The notes under the pieces are model-generated. The model was not told the origin of the DNA. It saw only the letters and a program-made list of their open reading frames with translations, and ran no database searches. DNA of 57,486 nt, taken from NCBI GenBank assembly GCA_035292605.1, contig DATDPT010000021.1, positions 1-57,486 of the forward strand. The letters run 5' to 3'. Origin of the DNA: JALYNX01 sp035292605 (GTDB lineage: Bacteria; Actinomycetota; Acidimicrobiia; Spongiisociales; ZC4RG35). Made by a program: the position numbers and the translations under genes. Shown here piece by piece: positions 41,957-52,948 of the stretch (positions are counted from its first letter, which is position 1; each line of letters starts with the position of its first letter).

Positions 41957-43435
41957 ATGGCGACCCGCGCCCCAAAAGGGACTCGACCGTCTCGTTGGTG
42001 GATCACGTTGGCCGCGATCTTCGTGGTCTTGTCTGTCGCCGCGGCCGTCGCCGCCTTGGTGCATCAGTCAAACGCCAGCCGGCCCATCGGCGAAGGTCAG
42101 CTGTTCTTCTCCGAGGCCCAGTTGGGGATGGAGCAGGTCGATGAGGCGCTCGCCTCCGGGATGGCACCTGACGATGCGGTGCGTCATCTCAGGAACGACC
42201 TTCACATCGAAGGTGTTGCCCTCCTCGACTCCGAGGGCACCATCACCGCCGCCACCTCCAACCCACTGGTGGGAGTCAAGGTCGACAACCCGGTGCTTCA
42301 ATACGCGTTGGATTCAGGGCGATTCGCGGCGGTAGCCGCACCGATCGACCAGGACCTGGAGATCGACGGGGTCCCCGAGTGGCGAAGCGGGGATGCTCTG
42401 TATCTGGCGCTCCTCCCTGGTGCGCCGGGCAGCCCATCGCTGCTTCTCTACTACGACATCTCAGAGTTGCTGGCGCGACGGGCCGGAGACTCCGGGGTCC
42501 AGACTCTGACGATCCAACTGGCGGGGGTCGCCGCCCTATTCGCGATTGCCGGACTCGCTGTCATCATCGGACGCTCCCGCTCGATCCAGCGATACCGGGA
42601 GATGGCGCTCGAAGCCGAGTTTCTGCGCAAGGACTCCGAGTCGCTCCAGGTCCACAACGCCGAGCTCGAGGTGGCGCGTCGCAACGCCGAGGCCGCCCTT
42701 GCCCTGGCCGAGGAGAAGAACCGGATCCGGGCCGAGTTCGTCCTCATGATCAACCATGAGTTGCGAACACCCCTCACCAGTGTCGTAACCGGCGCCGAGC
42801 TGCTTCTGATGACCGATCCCGAGGAGGCCGATCGCTACGAGATCCTTGAGGCCTTGGTCCATGACGGCAGACGGCTGCAAACAATGATCGACCAGCTCCT
42901 TGCCGTGGCGAGAGTAGAGAACCGAGGACTTTCGTTCGCACCTCAGCCGGTGAAGTTCTCCAAGGTGTGCGACGCCGTGGCACTTGCTCACTCCAGAGTG
43001 GTATCGAGTCATTCGCCCGACTGCCACCCCGCGGATAGCGACCCGACCGTGCTGACCGATCTCCAGACATTGAGGAATCTCGCCTCTTCCCTGGCCGACA
43101 ACGCGTTCACCCACGGGGCCCGCAACGTCAGGATCCACTGCAGCACGAACGAGGTACACGAGCCCCATTTCATCGTCGGCACTGTCCCCGAGTCGGCCGT
43201 CTACATCTCGATCAGTGACGACGGCCCCGGGATTCGCCCGGAGTTCCTACCCCGCGCCTTCGAGAAGTTCGAGAAGGACAGTCGAAGCTCCGGAACCGGG
43301 CTTGGCCTCTATATGGCACGGCTCATGGCCGAGGCGATGGGCGCCTCGCTCCTGGTGTGGACCTCTTCCGAGGGAACCACTTTCACCATCGCCCTGCCGC
43401 GGGCCAGGGTCACCTCCGAGCTGGGGGCGGCATGA
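41957..43435 (+). CDS. Membrane sensor histidine kinase
   Basis: 492 residues. First membrane segment about 15-36, an extracytoplasmic sensor region (about 40-183) resembling a single Cache/PAS-like domain (HIEGVALLDSEGTITAAT), second membrane segment 184-205, coiled coil (210-258), HisKA with H267 (FVLMINHELRTPLTS), and HATPase_c with N-box SLADNAFTHG and the FEKFEKDSRSSGTGLGL motif. No response regulator is adjacent. Its stop overlaps the cupredoxin-like lipoprotein start (ATGA), so the sensed signal may relate to copper or redox; inference. Confidence 0.92.
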   Translation: MATRAPKGTRPSRWWITLAAIFVVLSVAAAVAALVHQSNASRPIGEGQLFFSEAQLGMEQVDEALASGMAPDDAVRHLRNDLHIEGVALLDSEGTITAATSNPLVGVKVDNPVLQYALDSGRFAAVAAPIDQDLEIDGVPEWRSGDALYLALLPGAPGSPSLLLYYDISELLARRAGDSGVQTLTIQLAGVAALFAIAGLAVIIGRSRSIQRYREMALEAEFLRKDSESLQVHNAELEVARRNAEAALALAEEKNRIRAEFVLMINHELRTPLTSVVTGAELLLMTDPEEADRYEILEALVHDGRRLQTMIDQLLAVARVENRGLSFAPQPVKFSKVCDAVALAHSRVVSSHSPDCHPADSDPTVLTDLQTLRNLASSLADNAFTHGARNVRIHCSTNEVHEPHFIVGTVPESAVYISISDDGPGIRPEFLPRAFEKFEKDSRSSGTGLGLYMARLMAEAMGASLLVWTSSEGTTFTIALPRARVTSELGAA

Positions 43436-43806
43436 GAAAGCTCATCATCCTCGTGGCCATCCTCGCCGTGTCCGCCTGCCAGGAACCGGCGGCCACCTCC
43501 ACCGACATCGAGCTTCACGAGTTCGGGATCGAGCCCTCGATCACGAGTTTCGAAGCAGGGACCGTGACCCTGAACGTTGAGAACATTGGTGAGTACGGGC
43601 ACACCCTGGTCATCACCGACACCGGGGGCCATGTCCTTTTCGCAGGCAGCGTCATCGGTCCGGGCGAAACCTCACAGGTGTCGGTCGATCTGGCGGCGGG
43701 TGAGTATTCCTTCACTTGCCGGATCGTCTCTCAGGACGACGAGGGGAACGTCATCGACCACTACGAGCAGGGGATGTTGGCCGAAGTGGTGGTCGGCGCC
43801 GGCTGA
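43432..43806 (+). CDS. Cupredoxin-like lipoprotein
   Basis: 124 residues. Lipobox VSAC with C16 after a short signal peptide, then a beta-sandwich-like domain. A type-1 copper ligand set can be drawn: H57 (EYGHTLVI), C96 (FTCRIV), H110 (IDHYEQ) and M115 (EQGM), but the 13-residue gap between C96 and H110 is longer than in plastocyanin, so copper binding is plausible rather than proven. Membrane-anchored on the outside. It overlaps the kinase gene and precedes a methyltransferase. Confidence 0.75.
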   Translation: MRKLIILVAILAVSACQEPAATSTDIELHEFGIEPSITSFEAGTVTLNVENIGEYGHTLVITDTGGHVLFAGSVIGPGETSQVSVDLAAGEYSFTCRIVSQDDEGNVIDHYEQGMLAEVVVGAG

Positions 43807-43844
43807 GCTTGGCCGGGGGGCGCACACGGAGCCCCGTCGATCGG

Positions 43845-43850
43845 TACCTT
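43845..43850 (+). promoter_or_regulatory. Leaderless -10 element for the methyltransferase gene
   Basis: TACCTT with six bases to the GTG at 43857. It gives the last two genes of the kinase operon their own potential promoter. Confidence 0.55.
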
Positions 43851-43856
43851 CGGGGT

Positions 43857-44537
43857 GTGACCTCCCCGCCCCGCGTCGCCCTCGGACTGTTCCGCCCCAT
43901 AGCTCACAACTATGAGCGCTGGGCAGCGATCCTGAGCCTCGGGCAGGACGGGAGATGGCGCCGGGCCCTGGTGGGTGGGCTCGGGGTCGATCGCGGCTCG
44001 CTGATCCTCGACGTGGCCGCCGGCACCGGCTCGATCACCAGATCACTCTTGACGAGAGGCCATCAGGTGGTCGCACTCGACCAGAGCGAGGCGATGCTCA
44101 GCCGACTCGTCGCGCCCGAGGCACATCGTCTGCTGGCAACGGCAGAAAGTCTCCCAATCCGGAGTGAGGCTGTCGATGCGCTGACAGCTGGATACCTGCT
44201 CCGATATGTCGAGGAGCTCCCGACTGCCATGCGGGAATTGTCGCGTGTCGTGCGACTGGGGGGAACGGTTGCGATGCTCGAGTTCGGGCGACCGAGGGGT
44301 GTATGGCGCCCGCTCTGGTGGCTCTATACCCGATTCGCCCTGCCCGCGATTGGCGTCGTCATCGGCAGCGGTTGGAGTGAGGTGGGCAGGTTCTTGGGCC
44401 CTAGCATCGAGAGATTCTGGACGAGATCCTCCCCTGAGGATCTGGCCCGGCTGTGGGAGGAGGCCGGTCTGGCCCAGGTGCGGTGGCAGTCGATGTCCCT
44501 GGGTGGAGGCTTTCTCATATGGGGTGTCAAGAAGTGA
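43857..44537 (+). CDS. Class I SAM-dependent methyltransferase, UbiE/MenG-like
   Basis: 226 residues. SAM-binding motif I LDVAAGTGSITRSL, motif II region VVALDQSEAML, and post-motifs ATAESLPIRSEAVDAL and RVVRLGGTVAMLEFGRP, the last two typical of UbiE/MenG demethylmenaquinone methyltransferases. The C-terminal part has WWLYTRFALPAIG. The GTG at 43857 was chosen over a longer frame because a leaderless promoter precedes it and family sequence starts there. It overlaps a polytopic UbiA-like gene, which would fit quinone or prenyl-lipid chemistry. Confidence 0.85.
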   Translation: MTSPPRVALGLFRPIAHNYERWAAILSLGQDGRWRRALVGGLGVDRGSLILDVAAGTGSITRSLLTRGHQVVALDQSEAMLSRLVAPEAHRLLATAESLPIRSEAVDALTAGYLLRYVEELPTAMRELSRVVRLGGTVAMLEFGRPRGVWRPLWWLYTRFALPAIGVVIGSGWSEVGRFLGPSIERFWTRSSPEDLARLWEEAGLAQVRWQSMSLGGGFLIWGVKK

Positions 44538-45226
44538 GCGGGTCACGTGCTTTCTATGCCCGATCCGGTTCGACCCGGGGTGACCTCATCACCCTGCTTC
44601 ATCCTCCTTACACCGCCTGGCACCTCTCCTACGTGGCCATCGGCGCCGGGTTGGCCCCGCACCTCGACTGGAGGATCCTGGCCGGAACCCTCCTCGCCTT
44701 CTTCTTCGGCCTGGGGGTCGGGGCCCACGCCCTCGACGAAGTGCACGACCGCCCCCTCCGCACCGGTCTCGGCGACGGGACCTTGTGGGCACTCGGTGTC
44801 GGGGGCGTCCTTGCCGGGGGCCTGCTCGGAGTCCTGGGTGCCTTCGTCATCTCCCCGGTCCTCCTGGTGTGGGTAGTGATTGGACTGGGGCTGGTGGCTG
44901 GCTACGCGTTGGAATGGTCGCCGATCCTTCATTCGGATTGGGGGTTCAGCGTGGCCTGGGGTGCTTTTCCCCTTCTCGTCGGCTTCTGGGCACAGACCGA
45001 GGCTCTCTCCCTATCCGCGATTCTCGTCGCAGCTGTCACCACGGTCCTGAGCCGCGTCCAGCGGGAGTTGAGCACGCCGGCGCGGCGGATCAGGAGGACC
45101 GATGATCTGATCCAGGTCTCGGGTTGGACCCGCGACGAGTTGTTGTCGACCTGGGAGAGAGCGCTTCGCCTCATGTCGCTGGCGATGCCGCTGCTTGCCC
45201 TGGCATTGCTGACAGCTCACATCTGA
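44534..45226 (+). CDS. Polytopic membrane protein, possibly UbiA-like
   Basis: 230 residues with six or seven hydrophobic segments. An aspartate-rich loop, GAHALDEVHDRPLRTGL, lies after the second segment, reminiscent of the N-D-x-x-D / D-x-x-x-D prenyl-diphosphate site of UbiA prenyltransferases but not canonical. A second charged stretch is QRELSTPARRIRRTDD. The GTG overlaps the methyltransferase stop (GTGA); an ATG five codons upstream with GGAGG before it is an alternative start. Function uncertain; quinone-related context only. Confidence 0.6.
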   Translation: MSGSRAFYARSGSTRGDLITLLHPPYTAWHLSYVAIGAGLAPHLDWRILAGTLLAFFFGLGVGAHALDEVHDRPLRTGLGDGTLWALGVGGVLAGGLLGVLGAFVISPVLLVWVVIGLGLVAGYALEWSPILHSDWGFSVAWGAFPLLVGFWAQTEALSLSAILVAAVTTVLSRVQRELSTPARRIRRTDDLIQVSGWTRDELLSTWERALRLMSLAMPLLALALLTAHI

Positions 45227-45409
45227 GAAAGCTGTCTTCGGGCGCTGGCTCTGGAATCCTGAATTTCATACAGTCGAAACGGACCAGGTAGATTCGCCCC
45301 CCGTTGTGAGCAACGAGGTCCACGGAATCACTGTTTCGGACCGAAGGCGGCCTGGGGCCGTCGCCTCACCTCACTGACCAGCGTCGCCAACTGAAAGGAC
45401 CAACCGACG

Positions 45410-47725
<2,316 letters not shown>

Positions 47726-47747
47726 AGACCGTCTGACATCCCCCCAC

Positions 47748-47797
47748 GTAATTGGGACGTATAGGGGTCATATCCGGCCCTGTGGCTCCCAATTACG
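47748..47797. repeat. 50-bp palindromic repeat, copy B
   Basis: Arms GTAATTGGGA / TCCCAATTAC, inner AGGG / CCCT extended by A-T and T-G pairs, core GGGGTCATAT. Sits between the stops of the convergent hppA and alpha/beta hydrolase genes and may act there as a bidirectional terminator. Confidence 0.85.
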
Positions 47798-47805
47798 GCG
47801 TGCCG

Positions 47806-48498
47806 TCAGCCTTCGGCTGCGGTCTCCAGAGCCGACGCCAGCTCGACCGGGCGCGCCAAGAACGGCGAGTGCCCGCCGCTCAACTCGATCGCTGTGACCC
47901 CGAGACGGTCGCGGGCGGTGGCCCGACTCCATTCCGGGTCGAGCGCTCGGTCCTGGCCGCACACGATGTAGGCCGAAGAAACGTCGGGCCAGGCCCGAAG
48001 CGGTGATGCCTCGTCGAAAACGCCATACGACTGGGGCCGCAGAAGTTGTTGAGCCCAGGATGCGAGCTCATCAGACACGTCGTGGAAGAACAGCTCACGG
48101 GCGGTGGCGGCGCCGATGGTCCACACCCGGTTCCCCAAATCGTGAAACTCCACGTTGGTGAGCCGATAGGTCTCGAGCGGCTCCGAGGCCCGCAACTGGT
48201 TGAGGCTCCTCCCGGGCGAGGGGACGAAGGCCGACAGAAAAACCAGTCGGGAGATCGGCCTGCTCTCGGCTACCAGGGGGATGATCGCCCCACCCATCGA
48301 ATGCCCGACCACCACAGGGGACTCGAGGCCTTCGGCGGCCTGAAGGATCGAATCCCGATAGGCGAGCAGGCCCGCATCCGGGTCATCAATCGGGAGGTCC
48401 ACCGTCACCACCCGCTGGCCTCGTTGTGTGAGCTCGTTCGCCACCAGGTCCCAGCACCAGGCACCGTGATAGGCCCCATGAACGAGGACGAAATCCAC
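47806..48498 (-). CDS. Alpha/beta hydrolase (esterase, EstC/SABP2-like)
   Basis: 230 residues. Oxyanion-hole start FVLVHGAYHGAWCW, nucleophile serine in VVVGHSMGGAI, acid in CGQDRALDP and histidine in LSGGHSPFLARP; the last motif is typical of plant methylesterase/SABP2-like and bacterial EstC hydrolases. Substrate unknown (small esters). Leaderless GTG start behind TAGGGT; divergent from the HAD gene with only 23 bases between. Confidence 0.9.
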   Translation of the reverse strand: MDFVLVHGAYHGAWCWDLVANELTQRGQRVVTVDLPIDDPDAGLLAYRDSILQAAEGLESPVVVGHSMGGAIIPLVAESRPISRLVFLSAFVPSPGRSLNQLRASEPLETYRLTNVEFHDLGNRVWTIGAATARELFFHDVSDELASWAQQLLRPQSYGVFDEASPLRAWPDVSSAYIVCGQDRALDPEWSRATARDRLGVTAIELSGGHSPFLARPVELASALETAAEG

Positions 48499-48505
48499 GA
48501 AATCG

Positions 48506-48511
48506 ACCCTA
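48506..48511 (-). promoter_or_regulatory. Leaderless -10 element for the alpha/beta hydrolase gene
   Basis: TAGGGT on the minus strand, seven bases before the GTG at 48498. It shares bases with the only possible promoter of the divergent HAD gene (TACACC at 48510), so the two start regions overlap. Confidence 0.55.
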
Positions 48512-48521
48512 CACCCGGGCT

Positions 48522-49277
48522 ATGGGCCATCCTGTGCCGATGCCTCGACCCCTCTCCGAATTCACCACTCTCACCTTTGATTGCTACGGCACGCTCATCG
48601 ACTGGGAATCAGGCATCTGGGAGGCGCTACAACCGCTCCTCGAGCGCAACGCTGCCATCGGCCTCGCTCGTTCCCTGGCCCTCGAAGTCTTCGCCCGTTC
48701 CGAGAGCCGGCAGGAGTCGGCCACCCCCGGGCTCGCTTATCCGAACATCCTCGCCCAGGTCCACCGGGATCTGGCCGAGCATCTTCAGCTCGAGACAGAC
48801 CTCGAGATGGATCGGCGTTTCGGGGCGTCGGTCCCGCTCTGGCCGGCTTTCCCCGACAGCTCCGACGCCCTGAGGGACCTCGGCACCCAGTTCCGGCTGG
48901 TGATCCTCTCCAACGTCGATCGAGCGGGCTTCGCCGCCTCCAACAAGAGATTGGAAGGGGCTTTCGATGCGGTTTACACCGCCGAGGACATTGGCTCATA
49001 CAAACCCGATCACCGCAATTTCGAGTACATGCTGGATCATCTGGCATCCGAGTTTGGGGTCGGGCCCGAGGAGGTGCTCCACGTCGCACAGAGTCTCTAT
49101 CACGACCATGTCCCGGCACAGAGCCTCGGCATGGCGACGGCGTGGATCGATCGCCAGCGTCTCTCCGAAGGCGGTGACTGGGGAGCCACGGCCAGGGTCG
49201 ACCATCTTCCGGTGACCGACTACCGGTTCTTCTCGATGGCGGAATTGGCCGACGCCGCGCTGCGCCAATCTCAGTGA
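48522..49277 (+). CDS. HAD-superfamily hydrolase (haloacid dehalogenase type II-like)
   Basis: 251 residues. Nucleophile aspartate in LTFDCYGTLIDWESGIW, motif II threonine/serine in LVILSNVD, lysine in IGSYKPDHRNF, and acidic motif IV around VAQSLYHDHVPAQSLG. The FDCYGTLIDWE signature is that of the L-2-haloacid dehalogenase branch, which also contains many phosphatases. ATG at 48522 used; in-frame GTG and ATG codons at residues 5 and 7 are alternatives. GTGA overlap with the DDAH-like gene downstream. Confidence 0.88.
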   Translation: MGHPVPMPRPLSEFTTLTFDCYGTLIDWESGIWEALQPLLERNAAIGLARSLALEVFARSESRQESATPGLAYPNILAQVHRDLAEHLQLETDLEMDRRFGASVPLWPAFPDSSDALRDLGTQFRLVILSNVDRAGFAASNKRLEGAFDAVYTAEDIGSYKPDHRNFEYMLDHLASEFGVGPEEVLHVAQSLYHDHVPAQSLGMATAWIDRQRLSEGGDWGATARVDHLPVTDYRFFSMAELADAALRQSQ

Positions 49278-50065
49278 GCCCGGATGACCCGGATACGATG
49301 CCGGTGGTGGCCAACGCCCTGATCCGCCCGATCCCTGACACCTTCGATCAGGCGCTGATGCGTCATGGACGCCCGAGGATCGACGTCGGCCTGGCCCGGG
49401 CTCAGCACGACACCTACCGCCAACAGCTCGAAGCTGCCGGCTACGCCATCGAGGAAGTGCCGACAGATCCTCAGTATCCCGATTGTGTCTTCATCGAGGA
49501 CACCGCGGTGATCATTGGATCGACGGCAGTCATCACCAGACCGGGCGCGGCGTCCCGTCGCGGCGAGACCGGTCCGGTGGCTATGGCGCTTCGGGAGCAT
49601 TTCGCCCTGGTCGAAGTCGAGGCACCGGGCACCATCGACGGGGGCGACGTCTTCATCACGAACGATGTCGTCTATGTGGGACGTTCGGAACGGACCAACC
49701 AGGAAGGGATCGCCCAGTTGCGATCGGTGGCGACGGCTCATGGTCTAGATCTGGTTGCCGTGGGCGTCCACGACGCTCTCCACCTCAAGTCGGTGGTGCT
49801 CCCGGTGGACGACGAGACCCTGGTGGTGACACCGAATGCCGTCGACGAGACGGCCCTGGTGGGGTTTCGTCTCGTCTTCGAGGCCGGCTCCGAGCGGCAC
49901 CGATTTAGCGCGCTCCCCCTGCGCGACGGTCGTCTCCTGGTGACTTCCGGCGCACCGGAGACAGCCGCCGCCCTCGAGGCCACCGGCCATGACGTGGTCC
50001 CCATCGACGTGTCCCAAATCCAGGCGGCCGACGGCGGTCTGACCTGTATGTCGATCCTGTTCTGA
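49274..50065 (+). CDS. Dimethylarginine dimethylaminohydrolase (DDAH)-like
   Basis: 263 residues of the amidinotransferase/arginine-deiminase superfamily. Motif PDCVFIEDTAVI (acidic substrate-binding residues), GTIDGGDV, catalytic H170 (ALHLKSVV) and nucleophile C258 (GGLTCMSI) match DDAH, which converts methylarginines to citrulline and methylamines; related enzymes act on other guanidino compounds. GTG start overlapping the HAD stop; TACGAT-N7-GTG at residue 11 offers an alternative leaderless start. Substrate not proven. Confidence 0.9.
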   Translation: MSPDDPDTMPVVANALIRPIPDTFDQALMRHGRPRIDVGLARAQHDTYRQQLEAAGYAIEEVPTDPQYPDCVFIEDTAVIIGSTAVITRPGAASRRGETGPVAMALREHFALVEVEAPGTIDGGDVFITNDVVYVGRSERTNQEGIAQLRSVATAHGLDLVAVGVHDALHLKSVVLPVDDETLVVTPNAVDETALVGFRLVFEAGSERHRFSALPLRDGRLLVTSGAPETAAALEATGHDVVPIDVSQIQAADGGLTCMSILF

Positions 50066-50107
50066 GCGTTGGCGCGGCCGATCGCCCAACCTGTCAACCC
50101 GAATACC

Positions 50108-51160
50108 ATGAGAGCCTCATCGTCGGCAGGAGACCCCATTTCAACTGAACCAGTGCTCGAAGTAGTGGAGCTGGGGTTTCCCTGGTACGGGTTGGACCCA
50201 TTCATCTTCACCGTCCACCACGTAGACCACTATCCCGAGGGCAACGAAGCACTGGGACCGGCACAACCGCTCCACGGACGTCAGATCGGCGCCGACTTCT
50301 CCTATCTGGGTGGCTGGAGCATGTACCACGGCGACATCGTCCCCGGATTCCCCCAGCACCCCCATCGCGGCTTCGAAACTGTCACCGTAGTGAGGCGGGG
50401 CTATGTCGATCACTCCGATTCCCTGGGCGCCACCGCGCGGTATGGGCAAGGGGACGTGCAATGGTTGACCACGGGAAGCGGGATCATGCACTCGGAGATG
50501 TTCCCTCTCATCGATCCCGACGGCCCGAACCCACTCGAGTTGTTCCAGATCTGGCTCAATCTCCCGCCGCAATCGAAGATGGTGCCCGCCTACTTCGGGA
50601 TGCTGTGGGAGGAGGAGATACCGACGATCACACCCGCCCCCGGAGTCGGCGTCGACGTCATCGCCGGCTCCTTCGATGACTCCATTCCACCGTCGCCGCC
50701 ACCGGACTCCTGGGCTTCCCGGGACGACTCCCATCTCGCCATCTGGCTGATCAGACTCGAGCCAGGTGCCGTCTGGGAAATGCCATCGGCGCCCTCGGGG
50801 TTGAATCGGATGCTCCATTGCTTCCACGGGGACGACGTCCAGATCGGCTCCACCCGGTTCGAAGCGAGGATCGGGGTAAGGCTCGACCCGGAGACCCCAA
50901 CCGAAATCGTCAACAACGGCGGGCCGGCTGAGTTTCTACTCCTTCAAGGCCAGCCGATCGGCGCCCCGGTGTTCCAGATGGGACCGTTCGTGATGAACTC
51001 GGCGGAGGAGTTGCGGACCGCGGTCGAGGATTACCACCGCACCCAGTTCGGTGGCTGGCCCTGGTCGACAAGGAGCCCGGTGCACGACCGTTCTGAGGGA
51101 CGGTTCGCCCTCCACGCGGATGGCCGGGTGGAACGACGCGACATGCAACCCGTCCGGTAG
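50108..51160 (+). CDS. Pirin family protein
   Basis: 350-residue bicupin. N-terminal pirin domain with the metal-binding HPHRGFETVTVV, the H-S-D segment DHSDSLG and WLTTGSGIMHSEMF; a C-terminal cupin domain (about 200-320) with GPFVMNSAEEL. Bacterial pirins can act as quercetinases or modulate enzymes. The ATG at 50108 is preferred to a TTG 13 codons upstream. Repeat copy C begins 8 bases after the stop. Confidence 0.92.
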   Translation: MRASSSAGDPISTEPVLEVVELGFPWYGLDPFIFTVHHVDHYPEGNEALGPAQPLHGRQIGADFSYLGGWSMYHGDIVPGFPQHPHRGFETVTVVRRGYVDHSDSLGATARYGQGDVQWLTTGSGIMHSEMFPLIDPDGPNPLELFQIWLNLPPQSKMVPAYFGMLWEEEIPTITPAPGVGVDVIAGSFDDSIPPSPPPDSWASRDDSHLAIWLIRLEPGAVWEMPSAPSGLNRMLHCFHGDDVQIGSTRFEARIGVRLDPETPTEIVNNGGPAEFLLLQGQPIGAPVFQMGPFVMNSAEELRTAVEDYHRTQFGGWPWSTRSPVHDRSEGRFALHADGRVERRDMQPVR

Positions 51161-51168
51161 TCGTTCCC

Positions 51169-51218
51169 CTAATTGGGACGTACAGGGGTCATATACGGAC
51201 CTGACGATCCCAATTACG
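51169..51218. repeat. 50-bp palindromic repeat, copy C
   Basis: Outer arms TAATTGGGA / TCCCAATTA (first base C instead of G), inner CAGG / CCTG, core GGGGTCATAT. The inner stem differs in sequence from copies A and B but still pairs. Its last five bases fall inside the coding end of the convergent hydrolase gene. Confidence 0.85.
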
Positions 51219-52194
51219 CAGGCGATCCGCTCCCGAGCCGGCTCAGGACCCAATCGACCGTCTTTGTGACCGCCAACCGAGCTTCTGGCGACTCAGTCAT
51301 CTTGTTCTGGAAGCTGTGGGGCATGCCCTCGTAGAGGTCGAGCTTCACTTCCGCCCCTCCGGCATCGATCGCTTGGTAATGACGAATGAAGTTGCTGAGA
51401 AAGATCTCCCTGGTCCCACCCTGAATCAAGGTCGGGGGAAATCCCTTCGAATAGTCGCCGTAGACCGGAGAGACATATGGGCCTTTCTGGTCGAGCGGAT
51501 CGGCATAAGCGGCGGCAGCCGGCATCAGATGCAGGTCGTAGAGATAGCTCCCATCGACCCCATCTAGCGTCTGATAAGTGTCACCGGTATCGGTTATGTC
51601 CGACCACGGGGACCACATCACCACCGCCGCCGGAGTGCCCAGACCGAGATCACGCATCTTCAGCACCGACCCTGCAGCAAGCGAGCCGCCCGCGGAGTCC
51701 CCGTAGATGGCAAGTTGGCCGTAGGAGGAGCCCTCCGCAACCAGGCCTTGGAACACCGCGATCACCTGATCGGTGATCTCCTGCCACCGGGCAAAGGGGG
51801 CGATGGTGTAATCCACCGAAACCACCCGAAGGCCAGATGCACGGACCACGCGGGCAGCGTTTCCGATCGTGGACCGCGCGGTGAAGGCGACATGGACCCC
51901 GCCATGGGTGTAGAGCAGGGCTCGGCCGTCCTCGACCCAGCCCTCAGGACGAATATCGAGTACCGGGATTCCACCGATCTCGGCCTCCAAAACCTCGATC
52001 CCGGGTCCGGGATCCCCGAATCCTGCGGCCAGCCGCTCTGCCTCAAGTACACGATTGCGCTCCCGCCAAGACTCAAAGTCGTCAGGCGGCGGCAGCTGGG
52101 GAAGGTCGGCCGGATCGGGCAGCGACTCGAAGTAGTCGGCCCAATCTGGGGAAACCGTCTCCGGGACGCTGGAATAGCCGACATTGTCGCTCAT
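51214..52194 (-). CDS. Alpha/beta hydrolase, hormone-sensitive lipase family
   Basis: 326 residues. The HSL-type oxyanion motif appears as YTHGGVHVAF (HGG instead of the full HGGG), the nucleophile serine is in IYGDSAGGSLA, acid near DPLDQ, and the histidine in GMPHSFQN. Carboxylesterase or lipase on short acyl esters is the family expectation. Minus strand, convergent with pirin. The last codons overlap repeat copy C, so that element has shaped this protein's C-terminus (LGSGSPA). Confidence 0.9.
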   Translation of the reverse strand: MSDNVGYSSVPETVSPDWADYFESLPDPADLPQLPPPDDFESWRERNRVLEAERLAAGFGDPGPGIEVLEAEIGGIPVLDIRPEGWVEDGRALLYTHGGVHVAFTARSTIGNAARVVRASGLRVVSVDYTIAPFARWQEITDQVIAVFQGLVAEGSSYGQLAIYGDSAGGSLAAGSVLKMRDLGLGTPAAVVMWSPWSDITDTGDTYQTLDGVDGSYLYDLHLMPAAAAYADPLDQKGPYVSPVYGDYSKGFPPTLIQGGTREIFLSNFIRHYQAIDAGGAEVKLDLYEGMPHSFQNKMTESPEARLAVTKTVDWVLSRLGSGSPA

Positions 52195-52417
52195 AGGTCA
52201 TCCCGTTCCTCGGTGACGAGATTCCCGAGCCGGATGGGCCACAAGCCCCCAGCAGTGTTCAAGCTGAACAGAAGGGCCAGAATCCGGTAACGCCTCACGA
52301 GAGCATCTCCTGTGGACAAGCGCCGACAAATCTAATTCGGCAATAGCTGAGAGACTCCGGTTCGATTACCTCGGCATCCATGTCACACAAGACAGGCCCT
52401 CGTTCGATTGGACTGCA

Positions 52418-52948
52418 ATGAGCATCGACGTCGATGAATCTGCCGGGCCACCTGTCTGGTCACCGCCCGAGCCGTTCGATCACTTCATGCCGAGGATGCG
52501 ACATCGGGTTCTCCGCCTCGCCTACGTCACCTCGGGGAGCCGGGCCACGGCCGAAGACCTGGCTCAAGAGGCCTTTCTGGCGGCGTGGCGGGACTGGGAG
52601 CGGGTGGCCCGGATGGAGAACCCCGAAGGCTGGATACTCCGGGTGGTCGCCAACAAGTCGGTGTCTCATGTCCGGCGGCGGGTCGCAGAGGTCAAGGCAG
52701 TCGCCAGGCACGGTCCCGGTCTGGAGACCTACTGGCCGCAGTTGTCCGCCGAAACCGAGTGGTTGTGGCATCAGGTTCGCCGGCTGCCACGTCGCCAGCT
52801 CCAGGTCATCGCCCTTCACTACCTGGAGGAGATGACGGTGCTCGAGATCGCTGACGTCCTCGGCTGCTCGAAAGAATCCGTGCACACCCACATGCGACGG
52901 GCCCGGTCGACGCTGGCCGTCTGGATAGGGACTGGAGAATCATCATGA
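52418..52948 (+). CDS. ECF RNA polymerase sigma factor (SigE-like)
   Basis: 176 residues: region 2 (FDHFMPRMRHRVLRLAYVTSG ... AEDLAQEAFLAAWRDW) and region 4 (LPRRQLQVIALHYLEEM, then a helix-turn-helix at about 145-170). Typical of SigE-like/SigJ-free 170-190-residue ECF factors. Its stop overlaps the next gene as ATGA, the usual layout for a sigma factor with its anti-sigma factor. The 223-bp upstream gap shows no other gene or clear promoter. Confidence 0.93.
   Translation: MSIDVDESAGPPVWSPPEPFDHFMPRMRHRVLRLAYVTSGSRATAEDLAQEAFLAAWRDWERVARMENPEGWILRVVANKSVSHVRRRVAEVKAVARHGPGLETYWPQLSAETEWLWHQVRRLPRRQLQVIALHYLEEMTVLEIADVLGCSKESVHTHMRRARSTLAVWIGTGESS

Noticed and set aside
52345..52380. GGTTCGATTACC looked like a tRNA T-loop
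   Set aside because: Flanking bases do not form a T stem, and no acceptor or anticodon arm is found upstream.
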